Shown here: positions 7,675-13,571 of the stretch, piece by piece
Layout of the letters: each line of letters opens with the position of its first letter
Numbering within the stretch: the stretch's first letter is position 1
NCBI GenBank assembly: GCA_040007035.1
Contig: JBDTVU010000072.1
Coordinates: 1-16,676, forward strand
Direction of reading: 5' to 3'
DNA: 16,676 bases
Origin: CAIWHR01 sp040007035
GTDB taxonomy: Bacteria; Pseudomonadota; Gammaproteobacteria; Burkholderiales; Casimicrobiaceae
The notes under the pieces: generated by a model
Told to the model about the DNA's origin: nothing
The model's input: the letters and a program-made list of their open reading frames with translations, nothing else
Databases searched by the model: none
Translations under genes and position numbers: made by a program

Positions 7675-8030
7675 GATTCGCGGCTGATTCGCTGTTTGAG
7701 GACCTGGACCAGCGCGGCAAGCTCATTTCGCTCGGCCGCGGTCAGGTTGGCCCGCTCGCCTTTGCCGTAGATGGTCAGCAGGTAAAGCGGCATCTCGTCG
7801 CTGTGAAAATAGTAGATCACGCGCACGCCTCCACTTTTGCCTCGCCCTCCGCGTGACCACCGCAGCTTGCGAATGTCGCCCGTGCCCGGGATCAGGTCAC
7901 CGGCAAGCGGGTTCGCGGCCAGCGCCGTAATCAGCGCTTCGTGCTCGATGCCCGAGAGCAGACGCCGGACGCGCCGGGAGAACTCCAGCGACTCCGCTAC
8001 CGTGACCCAGTCCGCGTCAGAGTAATCCAT
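7671..8030 (-). CDS. higB: HigB2-like RelE/ParE family toxin
   Basis: A 119-residue RelE-fold toxin of the HigB2 type (formerly DUF1044). Toxins of this group are ribosome-dependent mRNA interferases. Visible family blocks are NPLAGDLIPGTGDIRKLRW (about residues 40-58), GGRGKSGGVRVIYYF and LYLLTIYGKGERANLT, which parallel Vibrio cholerae HigB2 (NPKLGDVIQGTGGLRKIR; GKGKRGGSRIIYYF; FYLLTIYGKNE). The first strand (WVTVAESLEF) needs the ATG at 8028-8030. That start has no Shine-Dalgarno sequence and lies inside an inverted repeat, so the message may be leaderless or have a very short leader. The antitoxin gene overlaps its end by four bases. The module sits immediately downstream of, and convergent to, the aldolase gene. 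Confidence 0.9.
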   Translation of the reverse strand: MDYSDADWVTVAESLEFSRRVRRLLSGIEHEALITALAANPLAGDLIPGTGDIRKLRWSRGGRGKSGGVRVIYYFHSDEMPLYLLTIYGKGERANLTAAERNELAALVQVLKQRISRES

Positions 8031-8037
8031 TGGATTA
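8023..8037. promoter_or_regulatory. Inverted repeat over the HigB2-like toxin start, probable operator
   Basis: TAATCCA-T-TGGATTA is a perfect 7-bp inverted repeat with a single central base. It covers the toxin's ATG (8028-8030, minus strand). XRE-family antitoxins bind short dyads like this in their own promoters, so autorepression by the HigA2-like protein is the likely role. A TTGACG at 8042-8047 (minus strand) could be a -35 element, but no good -10 was found at normal spacing. The remaining bases up to 8238 show nothing else I can identify. Confidence 0.55.
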
Positions 8038-8238
8038 GTGCCGTCAAGCCGCTCGGGACGCCGCTTGCTGCAGCAGGAACGGTGGCGGTTTCTCTATGGC
8101 GAGCCCATTGCCCGGATGGCCGAGGTTCGGCATCCAGCTTTCCCGCGCGCCCACCACTCCAAGCTCACCGCCTGAGCCACCACCCCGCGCATGATGCCGT
8201 CTCGGGCACATTCCGGTGCCTCAAACCAGGGAAACTCG

Positions 8239-9207
8239 ATGAACGCCGTCGCACAAACGCTCGCCAGCCTGAAGCTCGGCGATGCCATCCAGCACCACAA
8301 CCTCGCCGTCTTCCCGCTCTTCGCTGCGCACGAGGCGGTTGCGGACTACCTCACGCTCGACGAGGCCCTCGAAACCGGCGTCGCCCGCGTCACCGAAGTC
8401 TCGGAGGCGGGCCACGTGCCGGAGCTGCTGTTCGTCAACGATGCGCAGCAGAGCGTGCTGCTGGTCGACGGCGAGGAACTCGTCGGCGCGCGGCAGAACC
8501 GCATCCTCAACCTCACGCTGCTCGTCGGCGCGAAGACACGCGTCGTCATCCCGGTTTCCTGCGTCGAACAGGGTCGCTGGTCGTATCGGTCGAGGGAGTT
8601 CAGCTCGGCCAAGCGCAACCTGCACGCCCGTGCCCGTGCCGACAAGATGCGCGACGTCTCCCGCACGATGGAGGACTCCGGCTCGCGCATGGGCGACCAG
8701 GGCCGCGTCTGGAACCACATCTCGCGCAAGCAGCACGCGATGAACGTCGATTCGCCCACGTCGGCGATGGGCGACATCTACGAGCAGCGGCGGGTCGACG
8801 TCGACAAGTACCGCACCGCGTTCGAGGCGAAGCCCGGCCAGGTCGGCGGCGTGTTCGCGATCAACGGCAGCATCCGCGGCGTCGAGTTGTTCGACTCCGC
8901 GGCCACCTTCGCGAAGTTCATGCAGAAGGTGCTGGGCAGCTACGCGCTCGACGCGGCGGAGGAGTCGACGAGCACAGCGGTGCCGATCACGCCGACCGCG
9001 GCGGCGCGAGACTTTCTGAGCCGCCTGCAGCACGCCCAGCCCCGGCCCTTCGACGCGCTCGCGCTGGGCGAGGACGTGCGGCTGGAGTTGGGGGATGTGT
9101 CAGGCGGGGCGCTGGTGGTGGGGGAGAAGGTGGTGCATCTGGTGGCGTTTGCGGTGGACGCGCAGCCGGAGGAGGAGGGCGGACGCAGGAGGGGGAACGG
9201 GGGGTGA
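8239..9207 (+). CDS. ARPP-1 (DUF6569) family protein
   Basis: A 322-residue protein matching the ARPP-1 domain family almost from end to end: IQHHNLAVFPLF near the N-terminus, YLTLDEALETG, VTEVSEAGHVPELLFVN, VLLVDGEELVGARQNRILN, IPVSCVEQGRW, and a later VGGVFAINGSIRGVELFDS. As I recall, the name stands for ADP-ribosylglycohydrolase and rhodanese-phosphatase associated protein and was coined in computational surveys of bacterial conflict systems. No biochemical role is established. There is no signal peptide or membrane segment. The ATG at 8239 is preferred over 8191 because AGGGA lies six bases before it and the family starts there. The last 20 or so residues are a charged tail (EEEGGRRRGNGG) encoded by an unusually G-rich strand. 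It stands alone between two TA modules and converges with AbiEii, 81 bp apart. Confidence 0.85.
   Translation: MNAVAQTLASLKLGDAIQHHNLAVFPLFAAHEAVADYLTLDEALETGVARVTEVSEAGHVPELLFVNDAQQSVLLVDGEELVGARQNRILNLTLLVGAKTRVVIPVSCVEQGRWSYRSREFSSAKRNLHARARADKMRDVSRTMEDSGSRMGDQGRVWNHISRKQHAMNVDSPTSAMGDIYEQRRVDVDKYRTAFEAKPGQVGGVFAINGSIRGVELFDSAATFAKFMQKVLGSYALDAAEESTSTAVPITPTAAARDFLSRLQHAQPRPFDALALGEDVRLELGDVSGGALVVGEKVVHLVAFAVDAQPEEEGGRRRGNGG
9076..9206 (+). other. G-rich coding tail with G-quadruplex potential
   Basis: The 3' end of the ARPP-1 gene switches to a strongly purine-rich, G-run sense strand. It has a five-G run inside GGTGGTGGGGGAGAAGG (about 9114-9130), then GGAGGAGGAGGG, GGAGGGGG and a terminal run of six G. 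Several runs of three or more G within about 130 bases could fold as a quadruplex in RNA or single-stranded DNA. The composition differs from the C-balanced codon use of the rest of the gene. Confidence 0.4.
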
Positions 9208-9288
9208 GTGAAATGTCGGGCCGATCGGATGCCAATGTGCGTTACTCGATCTGGCCTGCCGTCACCACCGGACTGTAAATCGATCTCT

Positions 9289-10185
9289 TCATGGTCCCGG
9301 AGGTTCCATGGCGCCAGCAAGCTCGTCGCAGACGGCTCCAAGCAATCGACGCGCGCGCTCGAGATCGATGCCCGATTGGTGGGCGAGCAGGAGGGGCCTT
9401 TCCTCGTCGGCTTCGGATGCCAGAATGTCCAGCACGCGACGAGCTGACGGGCCATCGAGCAGGGCAATCATTTCGCGTGCGAGCAGACGCGCACTCGCGC
9501 CCTCGTAATCGAAATCCTCGCCTGTGAACAGGTCGGCGTACTCGGTAGTTGCGCGCTCGAGATTGCCACAATCCAGATAGCTGCGCAGATAGAGCACCAG
9601 ATCGGGCGCGTCTCGCCCAGGGAAGGTGTGTTTCCGATCCCGCCACGCCACGACCTTGAGCAGAGCGAGTGCCGGGATCGAAGGCACTCGCAGTCGGGTG
9701 CCCTCGGGCAGCAGCACCTGCACGCACGTGCCGAAGGCTTCGCGCGCACCGAAGCAATCGAAGACCGTGGCCTGATCCGGCGGCCATGCGATGGTCCGGT
9801 CGACCCGTTCGACACCACCGAACGGCACGATATCCAGCGGCCGACCGCTCGTGTGGCGGAGTCTTTGCGTCGCAGGTCCGGGGCGGGCGGCAAACTCGCC
9901 ACTCGCAATCATCGCCGAGCGCAGGGTTGCGAACGTGTTCCAATCGCGCACCATCACCGCGAAATCGACATCCTCGGTCAGCCGCTCCGGTTCAATGTTG
10001 TGGGCATGCCGGAGCATCAGATTGCGCGCCGCCGCGCCTATCAGGAAGAACTGGACGCCGGCGGGTGCCGCGACCGCTTGCAGTGCGCCTACGACGCGGG
10101 CGAGGGGCAACAGGTCAAGCTTCTGCGAAAAGTCGAGCGACGTAGCCGTCATAGACGATTCTTGCGGTGTCGATGCATCGGGCAT
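9289..10185 (-). CDS. AbiEii-like nucleotidyltransferase toxin of a type IV TA system
   Basis: A 298-residue protein with a DNA-polymerase-beta-type nucleotidyltransferase core: FFLIGAAARNLML (residues 46-58), the metal-binding pair Asp72 and Asp74 in LTEDVDFAV, and a third acid Asp118 in PLDIVPFG. This is the layout of AbiEii/AbiGii toxins, which arrest growth by transferring nucleotides to RNA targets and are paired with AbiEi antitoxins in abortive phage defence. A second conserved region, IPALALLKVVAWRDRK (about 170-185), fits the AbiEii family. The start is uncertain: GTG 10188, ATG 10185 and ATG 10152 are all possible, and all lie inside the end of the AbiEi gene, giving an overlap of 38-74 bp and coupled translation. 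All three catalytic acids are present, so it looks intact. Confidence 0.83.
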   Translation of the reverse strand: MPDASTPQESSMTATSLDFSQKLDLLPLARVVGALQAVAAPAGVQFFLIGAAARNLMLRHAHNIEPERLTEDVDFAVMVRDWNTFATLRSAMIASGEFAARPGPATQRLRHTSGRPLDIVPFGGVERVDRTIAWPPDQATVFDCFGAREAFGTCVQVLLPEGTRLRVPSIPALALLKVVAWRDRKHTFPGRDAPDLVLYLRSYLDCGNLERATTEYADLFTGEDFDYEGASARLLAREMIALLDGPSARRVLDILASEADEERPLLLAHQSGIDLERARRLLGAVCDELAGAMEPPGP

Positions 10186-11170
10186 CACCCGTTGCGAGCA
10201 GGTCGGCGTAGACCAGCAGGGGCGGCACGAGATCGCGGTGAGGCGTCTCGCCGGGAAAGTTCCAGAAGCGCTTCCGCACCTCCACTGCCGCGGCGTGGCC
10301 GGGTGCTGGTTCGTTCAGGAATTTTTGCCGTGCAGCGAGCAAGCCCGGCAGTTTGTCCGCGTAGATCGTGAGTTCGCCGGGGCGCAGGTAGTCGGTGAGT
10401 TTCGCTGCGGCAGGCTCTCCGCCCCACAGCGCGCCATGCTCCGCGAGCGGCCAGTCTTTCCAACCTTCGAGCGTGGGCACGTAGAACCGACCGATCAACG
10501 TGCGCGGCCGCAGGACGCGAGCGTACACATCCGCCCACTGCGCGACCAGGCGCTCGCCGTCAAAGAGGCGGCGTGTGCCGCGTCTGCCCTCGAGATCGCG
10601 CACGAAGCCCAGTTGCTGCAGATCCGGCATCGCCCAGCCCACGGTGCCGTGAGCGACGCCTGCCATCGCAGCGAGTTCGCGATAAGGCCTTTCGACAGCT
10701 TTCGGGTTGCACAGGAGCGCAAACAGCACCTGAAGGCCGGTTGCCTGGAACGCGCGCCCGAGATGCGGTTGAACCGGCTTGGCTGCAGGCTTCTGGCCCT
10801 TTACCCAGATCAGCAACGGAGGTCGGTCCAGATAGGCGTTGCCGGCCGCATCCAGGAACGCGACCCGGTGCGCCCTCAGTTCCTCCGCCAGTTCTGGCGT
10901 GACATAGTCGGTCACCAGGAGACCTTGCTCGCCCAGCCGCTCCAGCTGGTGCAACGCGATCCCCAGCGTGGCGGGGCGCAATGCCCGGCGCACCTCTGCA
11001 GCGTAGAGCACCTCCTGGCCACCGTGTTCCACGCGTACCAAGGCGTCGGCCCGTGCGCGGCCGAGCTTGGGCTCGCGTTCGACGACCTGAATTTTCAGGC
11101 CGTGCGCGCGTGCTGCGTCCAGAGCAGCATCGAGCAGCCGCTGCTCGGGGGAGCGATCGATCTTGTCCAT
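10115..11170 (-). CDS. AbiEi-family antitoxin / transcriptional regulator (AbiEi_2 type)
   Basis: A 351-residue protein of the type IV TA antitoxin group. The N-terminal part (about residues 25-125) has a nuclease-fold look (RADALVRV...YAAEVRR) and ends in the group's hallmark VTPELAEELRAHRVAFLDAAGNAYL followed by PPLLIWVKG. A winged helix (about 130-195, with YRELAAMAGVAHGTVGWAMPDL) follows, then a long C-terminal region. AbiEi antitoxins counteract AbiEii without direct binding and repress their own promoter by binding inverted repeats. The frame opens at 11248, but ATG 11168-11170 is chosen: the DNA upstream is sharply AT-rich and packed with operator half-sites, as expected of a promoter. 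ATG 11200 is an alternative. No start has a good Shine-Dalgarno, so a short-leader message is likely. The toxin gene overlaps its end. Confidence 0.82.
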   Translation of the reverse strand: MDKIDRSPEQRLLDAALDAARAHGLKIQVVEREPKLGRARADALVRVEHGGQEVLYAAEVRRALRPATLGIALHQLERLGEQGLLVTDYVTPELAEELRAHRVAFLDAAGNAYLDRPPLLIWVKGQKPAAKPVQPHLGRAFQATGLQVLFALLCNPKAVERPYRELAAMAGVAHGTVGWAMPDLQQLGFVRDLEGRRGTRRLFDGERLVAQWADVYARVLRPRTLIGRFYVPTLEGWKDWPLAEHGALWGGEPAAAKLTDYLRPGELTIYADKLPGLLAARQKFLNEPAPGHAAAVEVRKRFWNFPGETPHRDLVPPLLVYADLLATGDARCIDTARIVYDGYVARLFAEA

Positions 11171-11216
11171 GATATTGAATTGTCCATTATTGTTGGACAT
11201 ATGTAAATATTGGACA
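11164..11216. promoter_or_regulatory. Operator array A at the AbiEi start
   Basis: Four exact half-sites lie in mirror symmetry: TGTCCA at 11164-11169 and 11181-11186, TGGACA at 11194-11199 and 11211-11216. Start-to-start distances are 17, 13 and 17 bp; the central pair forms TGTCCA-N7-TGGACA. The first half-site is part of the AbiEi start (ATGGACAAG, minus strand). A weak minus-strand promoter (TTGTCC at 11212-11217 and AACAAT at 11189-11194, 17-bp spacer) would lie inside the array, so binding would block transcription. The region is much more AT-rich than its surroundings. Confidence 0.7.
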
Positions 11217-11251
11217 AAAACCCGATTGATGCGGCACTGAATCCACATGTA

Positions 11252-11304
11252 CGTCCATCAACGGTACGTGTCCACGCATTATGGACAGACTGAAATAATG
11301 GACA
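11252..11304. promoter_or_regulatory. Operator array B, mirror copy of array A facing the other way
   Basis: CGTCCA (11252-11257, one mismatch), TGTCCA (11269-11274), TGGACA (11282-11287) and TGGACA (11299-11304) repeat the 17-13-17 bp spacing of array A. The last half-site is part of a plus-strand start, ATGGACAAC at 11298, just as array A overlaps the minus-strand start ATGGACAAG. Spacer bases are only partly shared between the two arrays, so it is half-site geometry that is conserved, not a recent duplication. Confidence 0.65.
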
Positions 11305-11351
11305 ACATCCAGGAACTCATCGACGTGAAGACCCACAACAGCAATCGGTGA
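11298..11351 (+). pseudogene. 5' stub of a gene divergent from AbiEi, cut after 16-17 codons
   Basis: ATG 11298 opens a short frame, MDNIQELIDVKTHNSNR, ending at TGA 11349-11351. The stop lies in sequence that belongs to the neighbouring hsdR remnant: the hsdR similarity, read on the other strand, ends at about 11347. The likely reading is that a longer gene, divergent from AbiEi and under array B, lost everything after the first 16 codons by deletion. The 17 residues are too few to name a family. It could also be a fortuitous short frame, but the ATGGACAA start in the same place relative to its operator as in AbiEi argues against chance. Confidence 0.4.
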
Positions 11352-11559
11352 CGCCCTGCTTCTTCGCCTCGATCACGCCGGCAGCTTTGCCGTCGACGTA
11401 GAGCAGGTAGTCGGCGAAGCCGTGGCCGGGCAGCGGAAACTCGCGCACGGCGACGCCGCGCGAGGCGTGTAGATTGACCTTGGAGGCATCGACCACCGAC
11501 CAGCCTGCCGCTTCCAGCAGCCGGTCGATTTCGACGCGGGCTTTCTCTTCTGGCGACAC
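11317..11559 (-). pseudogene. Truncated type I restriction enzyme R subunit (HsdR), N-terminal fragment
   Basis: The 80-codon frame starts with GTG (11557-11559) behind a strong Shine-Dalgarno GGGAGGAA. Residues 1-71 match the start of HsdR: SPEEKARVEIDRLLEAAGW, GVAVREFPL, GFADYLLYVDGKAAGVIEAKKQG, including the PD-(D/E)xK nuclease residues Asp50, Glu64 and Lys66. Intact HsdR is about 800-1100 residues and continues with Walker helicase motifs. Here similarity stops after Val70-Thr71 (about position 11347), and nine unrelated residues (DCCCGSSRR) lead to a stop. No hsdM or hsdS is visible. The 5' end, including its ribosome site, is intact, so a short non-functional peptide could still be made. 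Confidence 0.75.
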
Positions 11560-11742
11560 CCGTTCCTCCCGCCGGGGATGCTAGCACGCAGCGGAAGCAA
11601 GTCGCGAGCCGCGGCGAGGGGCGGGCGGCAGCGAGATGTGATGCGATGCCGCACGCTCATCTGGTGAGCCTGCGGGTGCTGGAAAGTGGCCGGTTAAAGC
11701 CGGTCGGCGGCAGGCCGCCGATCCAATGCCCGACCGCCCTCG

Positions 11743-12072
11743 TCAGGAATTCCTTGGCCGGAAGCCGGTCGTCAATTCGGATTGCGCCGCCGCACGTTCG
11801 AGCCGGTTCAATGTGGCGCCGAGCTTCCCCCGCGCCTCCTCCATATCGTAGCTGGCCTGCAATGCCATCCAGAATTGCTCCGATGTGCCGAAGTAGTGGG
11901 CGAGGCGCAGCCCCGTATCGGCCGTGATTGTGCGCTTGCCGAGCACGATTTCGTTGATCCGGCGCTGCGGGACGCCGACGGCGCGGGCCAGTGAACTCTG
12001 GCTGATGCCCATCGGCACGAGGAACTCCTCCAGCAGGATCTCGCCGGGATGGATGTTGGGAAGTTTGCGCAT
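11743..12072 (-). CDS. HigA-family addiction module antitoxin without a visible partner toxin
   Basis: A 109-residue helix-turn-helix protein with the HigA signature: NIHPGEILLEEFLVPMGISQSSLARAVGVP, then INEIVLGKRTITADTGLRLAHYFGTSEQFWMALQASYDMEEAR. HigA antitoxins bind a HigB RelE-type toxin and repress the operon. The ATG 12070-12072 is chosen over 12210 because GAGG lies a few bases before it and the family begins MRKLPNIHPGE. The upstream gene, 13 bp away on the same strand, is an AbrB-type antitoxin and not the expected higB. A complete HigB-HigA pair lies at 13293-13888; whether this HigA can also act on that HigB is an open question. A small inverted repeat (CGGCGG/CCGCCG, 11705-11720) follows the gene. 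Confidence 0.88.
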   Translation of the reverse strand: MRKLPNIHPGEILLEEFLVPMGISQSSLARAVGVPQRRINEIVLGKRTITADTGLRLAHYFGTSEQFWMALQASYDMEEARGKLGATLNRLERAAAQSELTTGFRPRNS

Positions 12073-12085
12073 GATGGCCCTCGGT

Positions 12086-12322
12086 TCAATGGTAGTCGAC
12101 GATTTCAACGTCGGTGCAGCGGCCCGACTGCCACTCGCAGAGCATGCCCGCAACAGCCTCCGGATACTCCATGCCCGCCGGCTGGATTCCTCGCACCGCG
12201 ACGCGCCCATCGGGCTCGACTTCCCATGTGATCAGGTCCCCGGGCTTGCTCTTGAAAGCGGCGCGAATTTCCTGCGGCACCGTGGTCCGGCCGTTGGCGG
12301 CAATCTTCGAGACGGCGGGCAT
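12086..12322 (-). CDS. AbrB/MazE/SpoVT-family DNA-binding antitoxin
   Basis: A 78-residue protein whose N-terminal 45 residues form a swapped-hairpin AbrB domain: SKIAANGRTTVPQEIRAAFKSKPGDLITWEV, then DGRVAVR. Such domains bind DNA as dimers and serve as antitoxins for PIN- or MazF-type toxins, or as stand-alone regulators. The C-terminal 30 residues (YPEAVAGMLCEWQSGRCTDVEIVDYH) would be the toxin-binding part. The ATG at 12320-12322 has AGGAA about eight bases upstream. A PIN or MazF toxin gene would be expected directly downstream, but a HigA-type antitoxin is there instead, 13 bp away. The two form an operon of antitoxins from different families, with toxins absent or elsewhere. Confidence 0.88.
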   Translation of the reverse strand: MPAVSKIAANGRTTVPQEIRAAFKSKPGDLITWEVEPDGRVAVRGIQPAGMEYPEAVAGMLCEWQSGRCTDVEIVDYH

Positions 12323-12393
12323 CGTCGGCTTCCTCGTTACATTGACACCCTACCATCTTGCTGCATTGCGCGACGAGTCGGGCGGTCGTACCG

Positions 12394-12431
12394 CCGGGCC
12401 GTCGGAATCGTACGTTCGACCGACGCCCCGG
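12394..12431 (-). terminator. Hairpin downstream of the DUF5666-like gene
   Basis: Two 12-base arms, CCGGGCCGTCGG (12394-12405) and CCGACGCCCCGG (12420-12431), pair with one mismatch around a 14-base loop. The hairpin starts 3 bp beyond the stop of the minus-strand DUF5666-like gene, in the right place to end that transcript before the AbrB-HigA operon. No U-tract follows, so it is not a textbook intrinsic terminator. Confidence 0.45.
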
Positions 12432-12434
12432 CCC

Positions 12435-13040
12435 TCACTGCGGCGGCTTCACCCCGTCCTTGCTGACCTGGATCCGCGCAGCGGTGAGCGCGCCGTCGGC
12501 GTTGGTCTGTGCTGCGGCGAACACATACTCGCCGACGACGAGGTCGGCGCGGGTGCCGGGCACGCTGCGCACGAGCGGCACGCCGTCGGGCACGACGATT
12601 TTGTGCGTCTGGCCCTTCAACTGCAGCGTCAGCTCGCGGTTGCCGGTGCCGACGACCGTCGACGTGACGTTGGCGTTGGTCATCGTCGATCCGGGCGCGA
12701 GGTCCGACGGGCTCTGGCCCTCGGACGCCGTCGTCGGCAGGTAGTGGACCTCGGCGGCGACGTGCGTGCCATCGGGCCGCGCGGTGGTCGTCGCGCCCAC
12801 GTAGTCGCCGACCTTGATGTCCTCGAAGCGCACCGCCTTGGCCACCGCCACCGTCAGGTTGTCGGCGAGGTCGAGCTTCAGGTCGCGGCCGTCGCGCGTC
12901 TTCACCGCCATCGCCTTGCCGTCGATGGCGGTGATCGTCCCGCGCACGCGAACGCTGGTCTGCGCGTGGGCGAGCGTGATCGTGGTGGCGAGGATCAGCG
13001 CGGCGATGGCGAGAAGGGTGGTGGGGCGGGTGCGGGGCAT
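12435..13040 (-). CDS. Secreted protein with two DUF5666-like repeats
   Basis: A 201-residue exported protein. Residues 1-26 are a Sec signal peptide: basic TRPTT, hydrophobic LLAIAALILATTITLA, cleavage after AHA. Two similar beta-rich units follow, roughly residues 29-103 and 117-195. Each has a short G-hydrophobic strand, an ionic strand (DLKLDLADNLTV; THKIVVPDGVPL) and a VGDYVGA or VGEYVFA turn followed by DGT or DGAL and AAEV or AARI. This is the pattern of DUF5666-like OB-fold proteins of unknown function. No catalytic residues or metal sites stand out. The ATG 13038-13040 has GGAG nine bases upstream. It is the one clearly non-TA protein in this part of the island and has its own hairpin terminator. 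Confidence 0.72.
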   Translation of the reverse strand: MPRTRPTTLLAIAALILATTITLAHAQTSVRVRGTITAIDGKAMAVKTRDGRDLKLDLADNLTVAVAKAVRFEDIKVGDYVGATTTARPDGTHVAAEVHYLPTTASEGQSPSDLAPGSTMTNANVTSTVVGTGNRELTLQLKGQTHKIVVPDGVPLVRSVPGTRADLVVGEYVFAAAQTNADGALTAARIQVSKDGVKPPQ

Positions 13041-13179
13041 CGAGGAGTCTCCGACGGGTCAAGTCGCGACGCGCGACGACGATTGGCGGTAACAGTGGGG
13101 CGCGGCCCGGGATTCCGTCAAGGGAAAAGAGGAGCGTCTGGTGGACTCGTCCGGTCGGCCGATTGAGCGCGGCACGCAA

Positions 13180-13197
13180 ACGATGAATGCTCATCGT
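13180..13197. repeat. Small inverted repeat in the gap before higB
   Basis: ACGATGA-ATGC-TCATCGT has perfect 7-bp arms and a 4-base loop. It lies about 43 bp upstream of the higBA -35 element and 140 bp upstream of the DUF5666-like gene start. It could be an accessory operator or chance; there is no U-tract. Apart from this and the higBA promoter, the 252-bp gap shows nothing identifiable. Confidence 0.35.
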
Positions 13198-13239
13198 AAC
13201 GCCCTCGCCGGCCAACATCCGATCGATGTATAGCAATGC

Positions 13240-13267
13240 TTGACAGAATGTAAACGTATGCTTTACT
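13240..13267 (+). promoter_or_regulatory. Sigma-70-type promoter of the higB-higA operon
   Basis: A perfect -35 hexamer TTGACA (13240-13245) is followed after 16 bp by TTTACT (13262-13267, four of six -10 bases) in an AT-rich patch. Transcription would start near 13274, about 19 bases before the GTG of higB. A further short dyad GTAAA-N7-TTTAC (13250-13266) lies between and over the elements. Confidence 0.65.
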
Positions 13268-13274
13268 CTCGATC

Positions 13275-13289
13275 CGAGTTCGGAACTCG
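13275..13289. promoter_or_regulatory. Probable HigA operator
   Basis: CGAGTTC-G-GAACTCG is a perfect 7-bp inverted repeat with one central base. It covers the predicted transcription start region of higBA and ends three bases before the GTG start codon, so a bound HigA dimer would block transcription and the ribosome-binding region. Its 7-1-7 layout matches the dyad at the other RelE-type module (8023-8037), but the bases differ. Confidence 0.6.
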
Positions 13290-13292
13290 ACC

Positions 13293-13571
13293 GTGATCCG
13301 AACTTTTCGCCACAAGGGACTTGGACGATTGTTCATGGCGAGCTCAACCAAAGGCCTCCCGACGGAGCATCGGGCGCGCGTCGAACGAATGCTGGATCGT
13401 CTCGACGCGTCGGGCCGACCCGATGACATGAACGTGCCCGGCTGGCGATTCCACGCGTTGCGCGGCGACCGGAAAGGCCGCTGGGCGGTCGCCGTCTCCG
13501 GCAACCTCCGGCTGACATTCGCGTTCGACGGTGAGGACGCGGTCGACGTCGATCTCGAGGACTATCACTGA
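13293..13571 (+). CDS. higB: HigB-type toxin (RelE superfamily, plasmid-maintenance killer family)
   Basis: A 92-residue RelE-fold toxin with the HigB/GraT pattern: IRTFRHKGLGRLF at the start, GLPTEHRARVERMLDRLDA, then PGWRFHALRGDRKGRWAVAVSGNLRLTFAFDGEDAVDVDLEDYH. The closing WAV.VSGNLRLTF...DV.DYH block is the family hallmark and contains the residues expected for ribosome-dependent mRNA cleavage. Translation starts at GTG 13293 (IRTFRHKGL is the family N-terminus) with a weak GGAAC upstream that overlaps the probable operator. The stop overlaps the antitoxin ATG by one base (TGATG, 13569-13573), giving tight coupling. The length is normal and all family blocks are present, so it should be active. 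Confidence 0.93.
   Translation: MIRTFRHKGLGRLFMASSTKGLPTEHRARVERMLDRLDASGRPDDMNVPGWRFHALRGDRKGRWAVAVSGNLRLTFAFDGEDAVDVDLEDYH

Noticed and set aside
5437..7770. 777-codon plus-strand open frame
   Set aside because: It crosses the hydrolase, the aldolase and a TA gene in the wrong frame; composition is low-complexity Arg, Ala and Gly, typical of a shadow frame.
11164..11304. CRISPR-like array
   Set aside because: The repeated units are 6-bp half-sites in symmetric orientation with 7- and 11-bp spacers, which fits operators and not CRISPR repeats; no cas gene is present.
12342..12347. TTGACA as a plus-strand promoter element
   Set aside because: No matching -10 element lies 16-18 bp downstream and no plus-strand gene follows; the region is upstream of the minus-strand AbrB gene.
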